From JBMNTP01 sp050945795 (GTDB lineage Bacteria; Bacillota; Clostridia; Christensenellales; MGBC116941): a stretch of DNA of 64,000 bases. Position 1 is the stretch's first letter; each line of letters opens with the position of its first letter. The DNA lies in contig JBMNTP010000003.1 in assembly GCA_050945795.1 (NCBI GenBank), forward strand, positions 22,959-86,958, read 5' to 3'. The position numbers were made by a program, and so were the translations under genes. Below, piece by piece: positions 53,120 to 60,040 of the stretch. Below the pieces are notes generated by a model that ran no database searches, was not told the DNA's origin, and was given only the letters and a program-made list of their open reading frames with translations.

Positions 53120-54235
53120 ATGAAAAAGGTTCTGGCATTGCTTATGATCTTTTGCATGGTTGCGGCTGTATTCGTAGGATGCGCACCTGCTCCGACGGCT
53201 GAAGAAAGCCCCTCGCAGGCACCGGCGACTACAGCTCCGGCTGCTGAAGAAACAGCGGCAGCTGGCGATTCCAACGCTCAGGTTGCAGAAGAGCAGACAG
53301 TAGAAATCGAGATGGAGCCGACAGGCACAAACCTGTTTGTGGACGGCTATGTTCCCACAGTATGCTTGCTTATGGCGAAGTCAACATCACCTTACAGCGG
53401 TGTTTACTTCAAGATGTTCACAGAACTGTCCCCGAACTACCCTGACACAAAGTGGGTTCCGTTTGACGCTCAGTCCGACGCTACTTTGCAGGCGCAGCAG
53501 GCTGACGAAGCCATAGCCATGGGAGCCGACCTTATAATGGTTCAGCCCGTTGACAACCTCGCATTCGTTTCGAGTGCTGAGAAAATCAGCAAAGAAGGCA
53601 TTCACCTTGTAGTATGCAACACAGCTCTGCATGAGAGCGGCGAAGAATTCACAACAGCTTTCTTCGGCCCCGATTGCTATGTTGAAGGGCAGCTTGCGGC
53701 GGATATGTGCCACGATGCCGGCATGGATGGAAAATCCTATGTTCACCTTGGCCAAAACGACTCCAACAGCACAGGCCGCCTGCGTAGGCTGGGCTTTGAA
53801 GATCGCAACGAAGAAATGGGATATGGCTTTGTAAAGCTGGAAGAGTCGCCTGACTGCGATTTCTCAGTTGAGAAGGCCAAAGGCCATATGGCTACCTTCC
53901 TTACAAAATACTCCGGCCAGATAGACTTTGTATACGCCATTGACGACGGCGGCGCATACGGCGCTTTCCAGGCGGTACAGGAAGATGTTACCGGCCAGAA
54001 CGACCATATCAAAATAGCGTCGGCAGCCGGTGGCCAGGAGCCTAACCTTAACGCCCTTAAAAACACCGACATGATGATAGGCCTAATATATCAGGGCCCC
54101 AAGGTTGAGATAACGGGCGCTATGGAATTTGCTCATCAGATACTTAAGGGCAACATGCCTGTTAACAAAGACAACTGCATGTCGCTGCCGATAGTAACAA
54201 AGGCCAACGTTGATAACTACGAAGTAGCTTATTAA
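53120..54235 (+). CDS. Sugar ABC transporter substrate-binding lipoprotein
   Basis: A 371-residue binding protein. The signal peptide VLALLMIFCMVAAVFVGC ends in a lipobox with Cys near residue 20, followed by an Ala/Pro/Glu/Thr-rich linker to about 75. The two-lobed sugar-binding fold begins at GYVPTVCLLMAKSTSPYSGVY and includes GADLIMVQPVDNLAFV, GIHLVVCNTALH and DFVYAIDDGGAYGA. AGGAGG precedes the ATG. Codons end in C (AAC, TTC, GAC) more often than in the neighbouring genes, which fits high expression. It is the last gene of the ABC operon and is followed by a terminator-like hairpin. Confidence 0.92.
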   Translation: MKKVLALLMIFCMVAAVFVGCAPAPTAEESPSQAPATTAPAAEETAAAGDSNAQVAEEQTVEIEMEPTGTNLFVDGYVPTVCLLMAKSTSPYSGVYFKMFTELSPNYPDTKWVPFDAQSDATLQAQQADEAIAMGADLIMVQPVDNLAFVSSAEKISKEGIHLVVCNTALHESGEEFTTAFFGPDCYVEGQLAADMCHDAGMDGKSYVHLGQNDSNSTGRLRRLGFEDRNEEMGYGFVKLEESPDCDFSVEKAKGHMATFLTKYSGQIDFVYAIDDGGAYGAFQAVQEDVTGQNDHIKIASAAGGQEPNLNALKNTDMMIGLIYQGPKVEITGAMEFAHQILKGNMPVNKDNCMSLPIVTKANVDNYEVAY

Positions 54236-54266
54236 TAGATCAATATTTTATCGTTAATATGCAATG

Positions 54267-54306
54267 CAACGGCTTGCGCGCACTGGCGCACAAGCCGTTG
54301 TTAATT
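54267..54306 (+). terminator. Terminator-like hairpin after the binding-protein gene
   Basis: CAACGGCTTG (54267-54276) pairs with CAAGCCGTTG (54291-54300), extended by GCGC/GCGC across one mismatch around an ACTG loop. The tail TTAATT is weak, so some read-through into the HIT gene is possible. Confidence 0.65.
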
Positions 54307-54321
54307 GCAAAGGAGCATTTT

Positions 54322-54750
54322 ATGAGCGACAAAAAATGTATGTATTGTGATAAGGCGGAAGATTTACTTGAATTGATGCTGCCGATATGCGAAGTTGACG
54401 GCTTTCTGCTGTACTTGTTTAAAAACCAGGCGTATCATGCGCGGGTAGTGCTGGCGTATGACAGCCATGTTAAACTGATTGCTGATATGGACGAAAAGAG
54501 ATATGCTGAATTCTTTGCCGCGATGCGAAAGACAGCCAAGGCAATTATGGCAGTTTATAATCCGGCGCAGATAAATATAGGTATGTTCTCGGATATAGCA
54601 GATCACAACCATGTGCATATAGTTCCGAAATATGAAGGTGGCCCCGATTTTGGCGGCATGTTTCAGATGCATCCGCAGCCGGCGGTGACGCTTAGCAATG
54701 ATGAGTATCAACAAATGATACGCGATATAAAAGCCGCGCTTGATGCGTGA
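54322..54750 (+). CDS. HIT (histidine triad) family protein
   Basis: A 142-residue nucleotide hydrolase/transferase family protein. The triad is in DHNHVHIVPKY near residue 95, giving the H-x-H-x-H pattern. An N-terminal CMYC pair probably binds zinc, as in HinT and related proteins. HIT enzymes split AMP-lysine, dinucleoside polyphosphates or similar adenylates; the exact substrate here is unknown. The ATG at 54322 has AAAGGAG upstream; an in-frame start at 54259 lies before the hairpin and was not used. It sits between the transporter and its likely regulator. Confidence 0.85.
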   Translation: MSDKKCMYCDKAEDLLELMLPICEVDGFLLYLFKNQAYHARVVLAYDSHVKLIADMDEKRYAEFFAAMRKTAKAIMAVYNPAQINIGMFSDIADHNHVHIVPKYEGGPDFGGMFQMHPQPAVTLSNDEYQQMIRDIKAALDA

Positions 54751-54920
54751 CGTGTATGCTTTGTGTTATCGAGCGTAAAATTTAGCTTGAATGCTGTCGC
54801 GGCGAAGCTAGACGCAAGGCTAGGAGCTCGTAATGACAATAAACAGCGTGTTTTACCGGATTTAGCTCGTTATTTTATATTGGTAAGCATAATATTGAGT
54901 TATATAATTTTGGAAATTAT

Positions 54921-54941
54921 TGTGGTATAATATGTACCACA
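54921..54941. promoter_or_regulatory. Candidate autoregulatory operator and extended -10 promoter of the GntR/LacI gene
   Basis: TGTGGTA (54921-54927) and TACCACA (54935-54941) are perfect inverted half-sites with a 7-base centre. The -10 TATAAT (54926-54931), preceded by TGG, lies inside the palindrome, and no good -35 exists. A repressor bound here would block its own promoter. Confidence 0.6.
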
Positions 54942-54977
54942 TTCTAAACTTAGATGATATGGATGGAGATTCTTGTA

Positions 54978-56090
54978 GTGTCAAAGCACAGATATTTGTA
55001 CGACATAATTTATAGCACCCTCAAACAAGAGATATTAAATGATATATATCCAACAGGGACGCTGCTCCCCTCGGAACGCTGTATTTGTGAACGCTTCGGC
55101 GTTGAGCGCACTACGGCTAGAAAAGCTCTGGATTTATTAGTCGGTAAAGGACTGGTAGAAAAAAGACCGGGAGTTGGCAGCGAAGTTGTATATAATAGAA
55201 ACAAAGGCATGGGCGGAACCGGCGGCGAAAGGAAGATTATAGGCTTTGTTATTGATGATGAAAAAAACACAAAGAAAATCACTGAGCCTTATTATGCCGA
55301 TTTGTTCTACCATCTTGAGAGGGAATGTGACACTAACGATCACCAGCTTATCTATATATCAATACACGATGTTGCTGATCTAATTGAGGTAACCAGAAAA
55401 ACCTCTTTTTGCGCCATAATATTCGCCACCAAAACAAAGCGGGAGATAATAGAGCACGCAATGAGTGAAAAAATACCGGTCGTGCTTATTAATGAGAGCT
55501 ATAGCGGAGCGGTATCTATTTTCTGCGACCACTCCCAAGGGGCTAAACTTGCTTTAGATTATCTTTTGGAAATGGGTCACAGGAGAATAGGCTTTATTAC
55601 CGGCCCGGACTCCTACTTGTCTTCCGATTACAAAATGATGAGATGCACAAAAAGCATACAAGATTATGGCCTTGCTATGTATAAGGAAGATATAATAGCC
55701 GGCCAATGGACATATCAAAGCGGTTATGACGCCGCTCAAAAACTCATATGCCAAAGGCAGCCTTTGGACAGGCCCACCGCTATATTCGCTTTTAACGATA
55801 TGATGGCGATAGGTGCCATGCGCGCTATGCGTAAGGCGGGGATATCTGTGCCAAGGGATGTGAGCGTTATAGGCTTTGATAATATGGAGCATTTAAAGTT
55901 TAGCGAGCCGGACTTAACAACCATAGATGGCAATAGCGCCGAGCTTGCGAGAATAACGGTTCATAATATTGTTAGCACGGATTTGGATGTCTATAGTGAG
56001 GGCGTTAAAATTCTGGTGCCGGTAAGTCTTATTAAAAGAAAAACAGTTTCAAAAGCATCAGTGCAGCTAGGTAGCTTGATGCTATCGTAA
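54978..56090 (+). CDS. AraR-like transcriptional regulator (GntR DNA-binding plus LacI-type ligand domain)
   Basis: A 370-residue fusion. Residues 1-70 are a GntR winged helix (LYDIIYSTLKQEILNDIYPT, LLPSERCICERFGVERTTAR, KGLVEKRPGVGSEV). From about 85 a periplasmic-binding-like ligand domain follows (IGFVIDDEKNTKKITEPYYA, GAKLALDYLLEMGHRRIGFI, TAIFAFNDMMAIGAMRAMRK, VSVIGFDNME). This is the architecture of Bacillus AraR, a sugar-responsive repressor. I use GTG 54978, 9 bases after GGAG; ATG 54954 and 54963 are in frame upstream. It probably controls the flanking transporter and catabolic genes. Confidence 0.9.
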   Translation: MSKHRYLYDIIYSTLKQEILNDIYPTGTLLPSERCICERFGVERTTARKALDLLVGKGLVEKRPGVGSEVVYNRNKGMGGTGGERKIIGFVIDDEKNTKKITEPYYADLFYHLERECDTNDHQLIYISIHDVADLIEVTRKTSFCAIIFATKTKREIIEHAMSEKIPVVLINESYSGAVSIFCDHSQGAKLALDYLLEMGHRRIGFITGPDSYLSSDYKMMRCTKSIQDYGLAMYKEDIIAGQWTYQSGYDAAQKLICQRQPLDRPTAIFAFNDMMAIGAMRAMRKAGISVPRDVSVIGFDNMEHLKFSEPDLTTIDGNSAELARITVHNIVSTDLDVYSEGVKILVPVSLIKRKTVSKASVQLGSLMLS

Positions 56091-56228
56091 AAGACCGCTA
56101 GGTATGTTTTTAGCGGTAAACTTATGCTTATAGAAACTACATGTTGACTGCGCTACTTAGTAGTTAAACAAAAAAAGTTTTGCAAAAAGGGTAATAAGCC
56201 TATTGTTATGCGTCAAAATGGCATATTC

Positions 56229-56256
56229 TTGCGATATTATGCTAAAAACCTAAAAT
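56229..56256 (+). promoter_or_regulatory. Predicted promoter of the altronate-dehydratase operon
   Basis: TTGCGA (56229-56234), a 16-base spacer and TAAAAT (56251-56256), directly followed by the ATACATGTAT palindrome. Moderate match. Confidence 0.45.
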
Positions 56257-56266
56257 ATACATGTAT
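56257..56266. promoter_or_regulatory. Candidate operator ATACATGTAT (dehydratase operon)
   Basis: A perfect 10-base palindrome abutting the -10 and covering the expected transcription start. Nine of its bases recur upstream of the sugar ABC operon (49309-49317). A related CTACATGTT occurs at 56137-56145. Confidence 0.45.
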
Positions 56267-56295
56267 GCTAACGAATTATCGGCAGGAGGATGAAT

Positions 56296-57783
56296 ATGTT
56301 TCAGGCTATTAGAATACACCAAAATGACAATACCGCAGTGATAGTATGTTCTAAAGTATTAGTGGATCAGTATGTGACTGAGAAGAACGGGGCGTCTGTT
56401 ACAGCGCTAGAGGAAATACAATTCGGGCATAAAATTGCTCTGGAGCATATTTTAAAAGGCGAAAGGGTTTATAAATACGGCTATCCTTTTGGCGTGGCGA
56501 CACAGGATATAAAGCCGGGGCAGTGGGTTCATACGCATAATGTAAAAACGGCGCTGTCTGGCAAAAGCCAATATAAGTATGAAAAAGCAGAAAACCTTGT
56601 AACTGAGGAAAGCCAGGGATTTTTCTCGGGATACCTTAGGAAAAACGGCAGGGTAGGCATTCGCAATGAAATATGGATACTGCCGATGGTAAGCTGCGTA
56701 AATCACACCGCGCGTATGATAGAGGCAGAGTATAAAAGGAAGCGTCCCGAGGCCGAATGCGTTAATGCGCTCAATCAACCGTTTGGATGCTCGCAGCTTG
56801 GCGATGACCATGAGATGACTGTTACAATACTTAGAGATATAGCAACTCATCCTAATACCGCAGGTGTGCTACTTCTTTCTTTGGGATGTGAAAACAATAT
56901 ATTGGACGATTTCCTTGCCGGAATTGATGAGAAGGACGCCGATCGCATTAGGTATCTTGTAACGCAAAAATCGGAGGATGAGTTTGCCGACGCTTGCGCT
57001 ATTTTAGATGAGCTTTACGAGCTCTCAAAAACCGACAAAAGAACGCGGCAACCGCTTTCAAAGCTTTTTGTAGGCTTTAAATGCGGGGCGTCGGACGGGT
57101 TTTCTGGCGTTACCGCCAATCCGCTCGCCGGAATGGTATGCGAAAAGCTGGTGAAAAGCGGAGCAGGAACGGTATTGACAGAAACTCCGGAGATGTTTGG
57201 TGCCGAGCATTTAATTATGAATCAGGCAAAGGATGAGGCGGTTTTCGAGGATATAGTAAAGCTTATAAATGACTTTAAAGACTATTATATATCGCATAAT
57301 CAGCCCATTTATGAAAATCCCGCGCCCGGCAATAAAGAGGGCGGTATAACTACGCTTGAAGAAAAGTCGCTTGGCTGCATACAAAAAGGCGGGCATTGCG
57401 AGGTTGTAGACGTTCTGGCATATGGTGAGAAGGTGAAAAGCGCGGGACTGTCGCTGCTTTCATGCCCCGGAAACGACCCGGTGTCCATAACGGCGCTGGC
57501 TAGCTCAGGATGTCAGCTACTGCTTTTCACAACCGGCAGGGGCAACCCGCTTAGCAGCGTAATTCCTACTATAAAAATAGCTTCAAACAGCGATATGGCG
57601 AAGCGTAAGCACAACTGGATTGACTTTGACGCCGGTAGTCTTCTTAGCGACGCCGACGCTAAAACGCTTAGCGATGAGCTTTTTGATATGGTGATGGAAT
57701 GCGCGAATGGGGAATACATAACCAAAAGCGAGCGAGCAGGTTATAAGGAAATAGGCATTTTTAAAGACGGTGTAACACTTTAA
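56296..57783 (+). CDS. uxaA: Altronate dehydratase (UxaA) family protein
   Basis: A 495-residue protein with an N-terminal SAF domain (residues about 10-90; VYKYGYPFGVATQDIKPGQWVHTHN) and the C-terminal UxaA domain (FLRKNGRVGIRNEIWILPMVSC-like start, CVNALNQPFGCSQLGDDHEMT, GFKCGASDGFSGVTANPLAG, TEKSLGCIQKGGH-like). The family dehydrates altronate or related sugar acids using Fe2+, with cysteines as likely ligands. I use ATG 56296 because AGGAGG (56284-56289) is 6 bases upstream; ATG 56290 is too close. It is followed by an iron alcohol dehydrogenase. True altronate specificity is not proven. Confidence 0.82.
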   Translation: MFQAIRIHQNDNTAVIVCSKVLVDQYVTEKNGASVTALEEIQFGHKIALEHILKGERVYKYGYPFGVATQDIKPGQWVHTHNVKTALSGKSQYKYEKAENLVTEESQGFFSGYLRKNGRVGIRNEIWILPMVSCVNHTARMIEAEYKRKRPEAECVNALNQPFGCSQLGDDHEMTVTILRDIATHPNTAGVLLLSLGCENNILDDFLAGIDEKDADRIRYLVTQKSEDEFADACAILDELYELSKTDKRTRQPLSKLFVGFKCGASDGFSGVTANPLAGMVCEKLVKSGAGTVLTETPEMFGAEHLIMNQAKDEAVFEDIVKLINDFKDYYISHNQPIYENPAPGNKEGGITTLEEKSLGCIQKGGHCEVVDVLAYGEKVKSAGLSLLSCPGNDPVSITALASSGCQLLLFTTGRGNPLSSVIPTIKIASNSDMAKRKHNWIDFDAGSLLSDADAKTLSDELFDMVMECANGEYITKSERAGYKEIGIFKDGVTL

Positions 57784-57827
57784 TAAAATTATATATGAAA
57801 TCTATCAATGCTTTAAAGGAGAACATA

Positions 57828-58973
57828 ATGATTAACTTTGTATCAAACAGAGAAGTATATTTTGGCAATGACGCCATAAACAATATGCCCGCTATTTTAA
57901 AATGGTACGACAAGAAGAAGGTTTTTCTAGTAGTATACAGGGAAACCCCGACTTTTGTTCAGGACATCAAGCAGTTGCTAAACGAGGCAGAAGTGCCTTT
58001 TACAGTATACGTAGCGGGCAGCCAGGAGCCGGATCTCGATATTATAGATAAAGGCACCGAAATGTGCGTTAAAGAAAAATGTGATTCGGTTATAGCGGTC
58101 GGCGGTGGCAGTTCCATTGACGCGGCTAAAATGATGGCTATGATGGCCACAAATGGCGGATGCACTGAAAACTATCAGATAGACGGACGCGCCGTTACGC
58201 AGCAGCCGCTGCTCTTTATAGCGGTACCGACAACATCGGGAACGGGAGCCGAGGCGACAAAGGTAAGCGTTATATTTAATCAGCATAAGGGATATAAAAA
58301 AGCCGCTTACGACAACTCTATGATAGCGACATCAGTTATATTGGATCCTAAAATAACGGTAAGCCTGCCGCCTAAAAAGACGGCGGCAACCGGTATGGAC
58401 GCCATAACTCACGCAATAGAATCATACACTTCGCTTAACGCGAACGTATTTTCAAAGATGTATTCACTAAAAGCTGTAGAACTGCTTTTCAAAAGCATGG
58501 TTAAGGCTTATGAGGAGCCGGAAAACTTAGAAGCGCGCGCCGATATGCTTTTAGGCAGCTATTTCGCGGGATTGGCTATATCGGCAGGCACCTGTCTTGC
58601 TCATATCGTAGGGCAGCCGCTGGGCGCTATATATGGCATACCGCATGGCGACGCTTGCGCTATATTCCTTATACCGTCCATGCGCATGAATAAAGACTAC
58701 TGCCTCGATAAATATGCCGATATAGCGCGCGCTGCGGGTATCGACTGCGGTGGCAAGACGGATGAGGAGGCTTTCGACGCTCTTGTAGCGCTGCTTGAGG
58801 ATATATCCGGCAAGATAAATGCGCCTTCAAAAGTGACGGACTATATAGAAAAAGAAAAAATCGACGTGGATTTCGCGGTTGAAAATGTAGCCACATCGAT
58901 GGGACATATTAAGCATAACCCAAGGCCGGTAAGTCGTGAGGTTTTTAAAGAATTGCTGCTATCGGTAATGTAA
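57828..58973 (+). CDS. Iron-containing alcohol dehydrogenase
   Basis: A 381-residue group III alcohol dehydrogenase. NAD-binding GGGSSIDAAKMMAMMA is near residue 95, TTSGTGAEAT near 138, and the iron ligands lie in GMDAITHAIESY, AHIVGQPLGAIYGIPHGDACA. Related enzymes reduce lactaldehyde, propanediol precursors, succinic semialdehyde or sugar aldehydes. The ATG at 57828 follows AAAGGAG; upstream in-frame codons from 57795 are not needed. It is 44 bases downstream of the UxaA-type gene, so both probably share one transcript and pathway. Confidence 0.88.
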   Translation: MINFVSNREVYFGNDAINNMPAILKWYDKKKVFLVVYRETPTFVQDIKQLLNEAEVPFTVYVAGSQEPDLDIIDKGTEMCVKEKCDSVIAVGGGSSIDAAKMMAMMATNGGCTENYQIDGRAVTQQPLLFIAVPTTSGTGAEATKVSVIFNQHKGYKKAAYDNSMIATSVILDPKITVSLPPKKTAATGMDAITHAIESYTSLNANVFSKMYSLKAVELLFKSMVKAYEEPENLEARADMLLGSYFAGLAISAGTCLAHIVGQPLGAIYGIPHGDACAIFLIPSMRMNKDYCLDKYADIARAAGIDCGGKTDEEAFDALVALLEDISGKINAPSKVTDYIEKEKIDVDFAVENVATSMGHIKHNPRPVSREVFKELLLSVM

Positions 58974-58995
58974 ATTAATAATAGCTATATGGCGG

Positions 58996-59033
58996 GCTGT
59001 CCCCGACGGTGATTTAGCCGTTTTGGGGACAGC
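58996..59033. repeat. Long inverted repeat after the iron dehydrogenase gene
   Basis: GCTGTCCCC (58996-59004) and GGGGACAGC (59025-59033) flank an inner ACGG/CCGT stem (59006-59009 and 59018-59021). There is no T run, so it may be a REP-like element or a weak terminator. A second palindrome, AGCGGCTT-TAA-AAGCCGCT, is at 59067-59085. The 58974-59182 gap has no gene. Confidence 0.65.
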
Positions 59034-59182
59034 GTCTTATTCGGCACAAAAAACGAATAAGGTAGTAGCGGCTTTAAAAGCCGCTCGCCGCGTTGACACG
59101 GGGAGACGGTTGCGTGCGGCTTGGAGCTGTTTTTGGCACAGATAAAGCCGCGTGAAAACTCAAAGAAGGAAGGTGTTCGCTA

Positions 59183-59560
59183 ATGGAATTTGTAAGGGAG
59201 CGGGAGCTTGTAGGCAAAGTGCTGCCGGGCCGCATAATAACCAAAATTGTTGGCGGGGATTCGCCTATAAAAAGCAGCGCAATGTCGGTGGGCTACGGCA
59301 TGTATTGCGAAGAGGCCGGGGTTATGGAGCCGCATTGCCATGCCGAGGAATCGGTATACATACTTGACCAAAAGGACGCTATCGTACGATACGGCGGCGA
59401 TAAGGACAACTTGCTTTATAGTTTAAAACTTGAAAAGGATATGCTGCTGCATTTTGATGAAAACGAATGGCATGTATTTGAATACGAGCCGGGCGGCTTT
59501 CTTAAAATATTGTTTATATACGGAACCGGCGATCAGGTGCGTCCGGAAGATAAAAAATAA
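59183..59560 (+). CDS. Small cupin-domain protein
   Basis: A 125-residue single-domain cupin. The first metal motif is in VMEPHCHAEESVYIL (His-x-His then Glu) and the second His in DENEWHVFEYEPGG. Such proteins can be sugar isomerases, epimerases, dioxygenases or simple binding proteins, so no function is assigned. AAGGAAGG lies 7 bases before the ATG. It stands between the sugar-acid genes and the T-box unit, with its own terminator. Codon use is like its neighbours. Confidence 0.78.
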   Translation: MEFVRERELVGKVLPGRIITKIVGGDSPIKSSAMSVGYGMYCEEAGVMEPHCHAEESVYILDQKDAIVRYGGDKDNLLYSLKLEKDMLLHFDENEWHVFEYEPGGFLKILFIYGTGDQVRPEDKK

Positions 59561-59584
59561 GCGCAGAAAGTGCTAGAATCAGCT

Positions 59585-59640
59585 CATACAGCCGTATTAT
59601 ATGGGTTTTACATACAATGCGGCTGTATGAAGATTTTGTT
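59585..59640 (+). terminator. Intrinsic terminator after the cupin gene
   Basis: CATACAGCCGTATT (59585-59598) pairs with AATGCGGCTGTATG (59616-59629), with one G-T pair, over a 17-base loop and is followed by AAGATTTTGTTGTT. Confidence 0.8.
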
Positions 59641-59641
59641 G

Positions 59642-59670
59642 TTGACAATTGGCATCTGATTTGGTAGAGT
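59642..59670 (+). promoter_or_regulatory. Promoter of the T-box transcript
   Basis: TTGACA (59642-59647), a 17-base spacer and TAGAGT (59665-59670), with TGG before the -10. The start lies near 59677, about 15 bases before the T-box stem I. Confidence 0.7.
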
Positions 59671-59691
59671 ACTGTTAAATAGTTAAAAGCA

Positions 59692-59975
59692 ATGACGGAG
59701 AGAAAAATATTTGGCAAGGCAAACGCGCGTAAACGCGCTCAGAGAGTCTGCGGTTGGTGTGAGCAGATGCCGGAAGAATATATAAATACACTCCAGAGCT
59801 GTTTTCCCGAAAGGCTGGGCTTAATAGGGAAATACGGGTGCCTCCGTTAATAGGCTAGGATTGTCGGATCCGAAATGAGCGGCAGTATATTACTGCAATC
59901 GGGGTGGTACCGCGGAAGTTGTCTTTCGTCCCTTGGCAAAGAGATTTGCCTTGTTGGATGGAAGGCTTTTTTGTT
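59692..59975 (+). promoter_or_regulatory. T-box riboswitch, predicted tRNA-Tyr specificity
   Basis: Conserved parts in order: AGAGAG (near 59740), the stem I apical TCTGC-GGTTGGTGTGA-GCAGA, the specifier loop with TAC at 59787-59789 followed by A and CTCC, the GGGTGGTACCGCGG T-box at 59902-59915, and a terminator CTTTCGTCC (59923-59931) / GGATGGAAG (59956-59964) with six T (59967-59972). UAC is a tyrosine codon. The bulge UGGU pairs with an A discriminator, whereas the tRNA-Trp of this genome carries G. Uncharged tRNA-Tyr should favour expression of the lyase downstream. Confidence 0.93.
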
Positions 59976-60040
59976 TCATCCCTTCCTTCACGGCGACTCC
60001 TTGATTCCGGCACACAATATTTAATTTTAAGGAGATTGTA

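Noticed and set aside
59093..59098. TTGACA as a promoter of the cupin gene
   Set aside because: No acceptable -10 hexamer lies 15-19 bases downstream.
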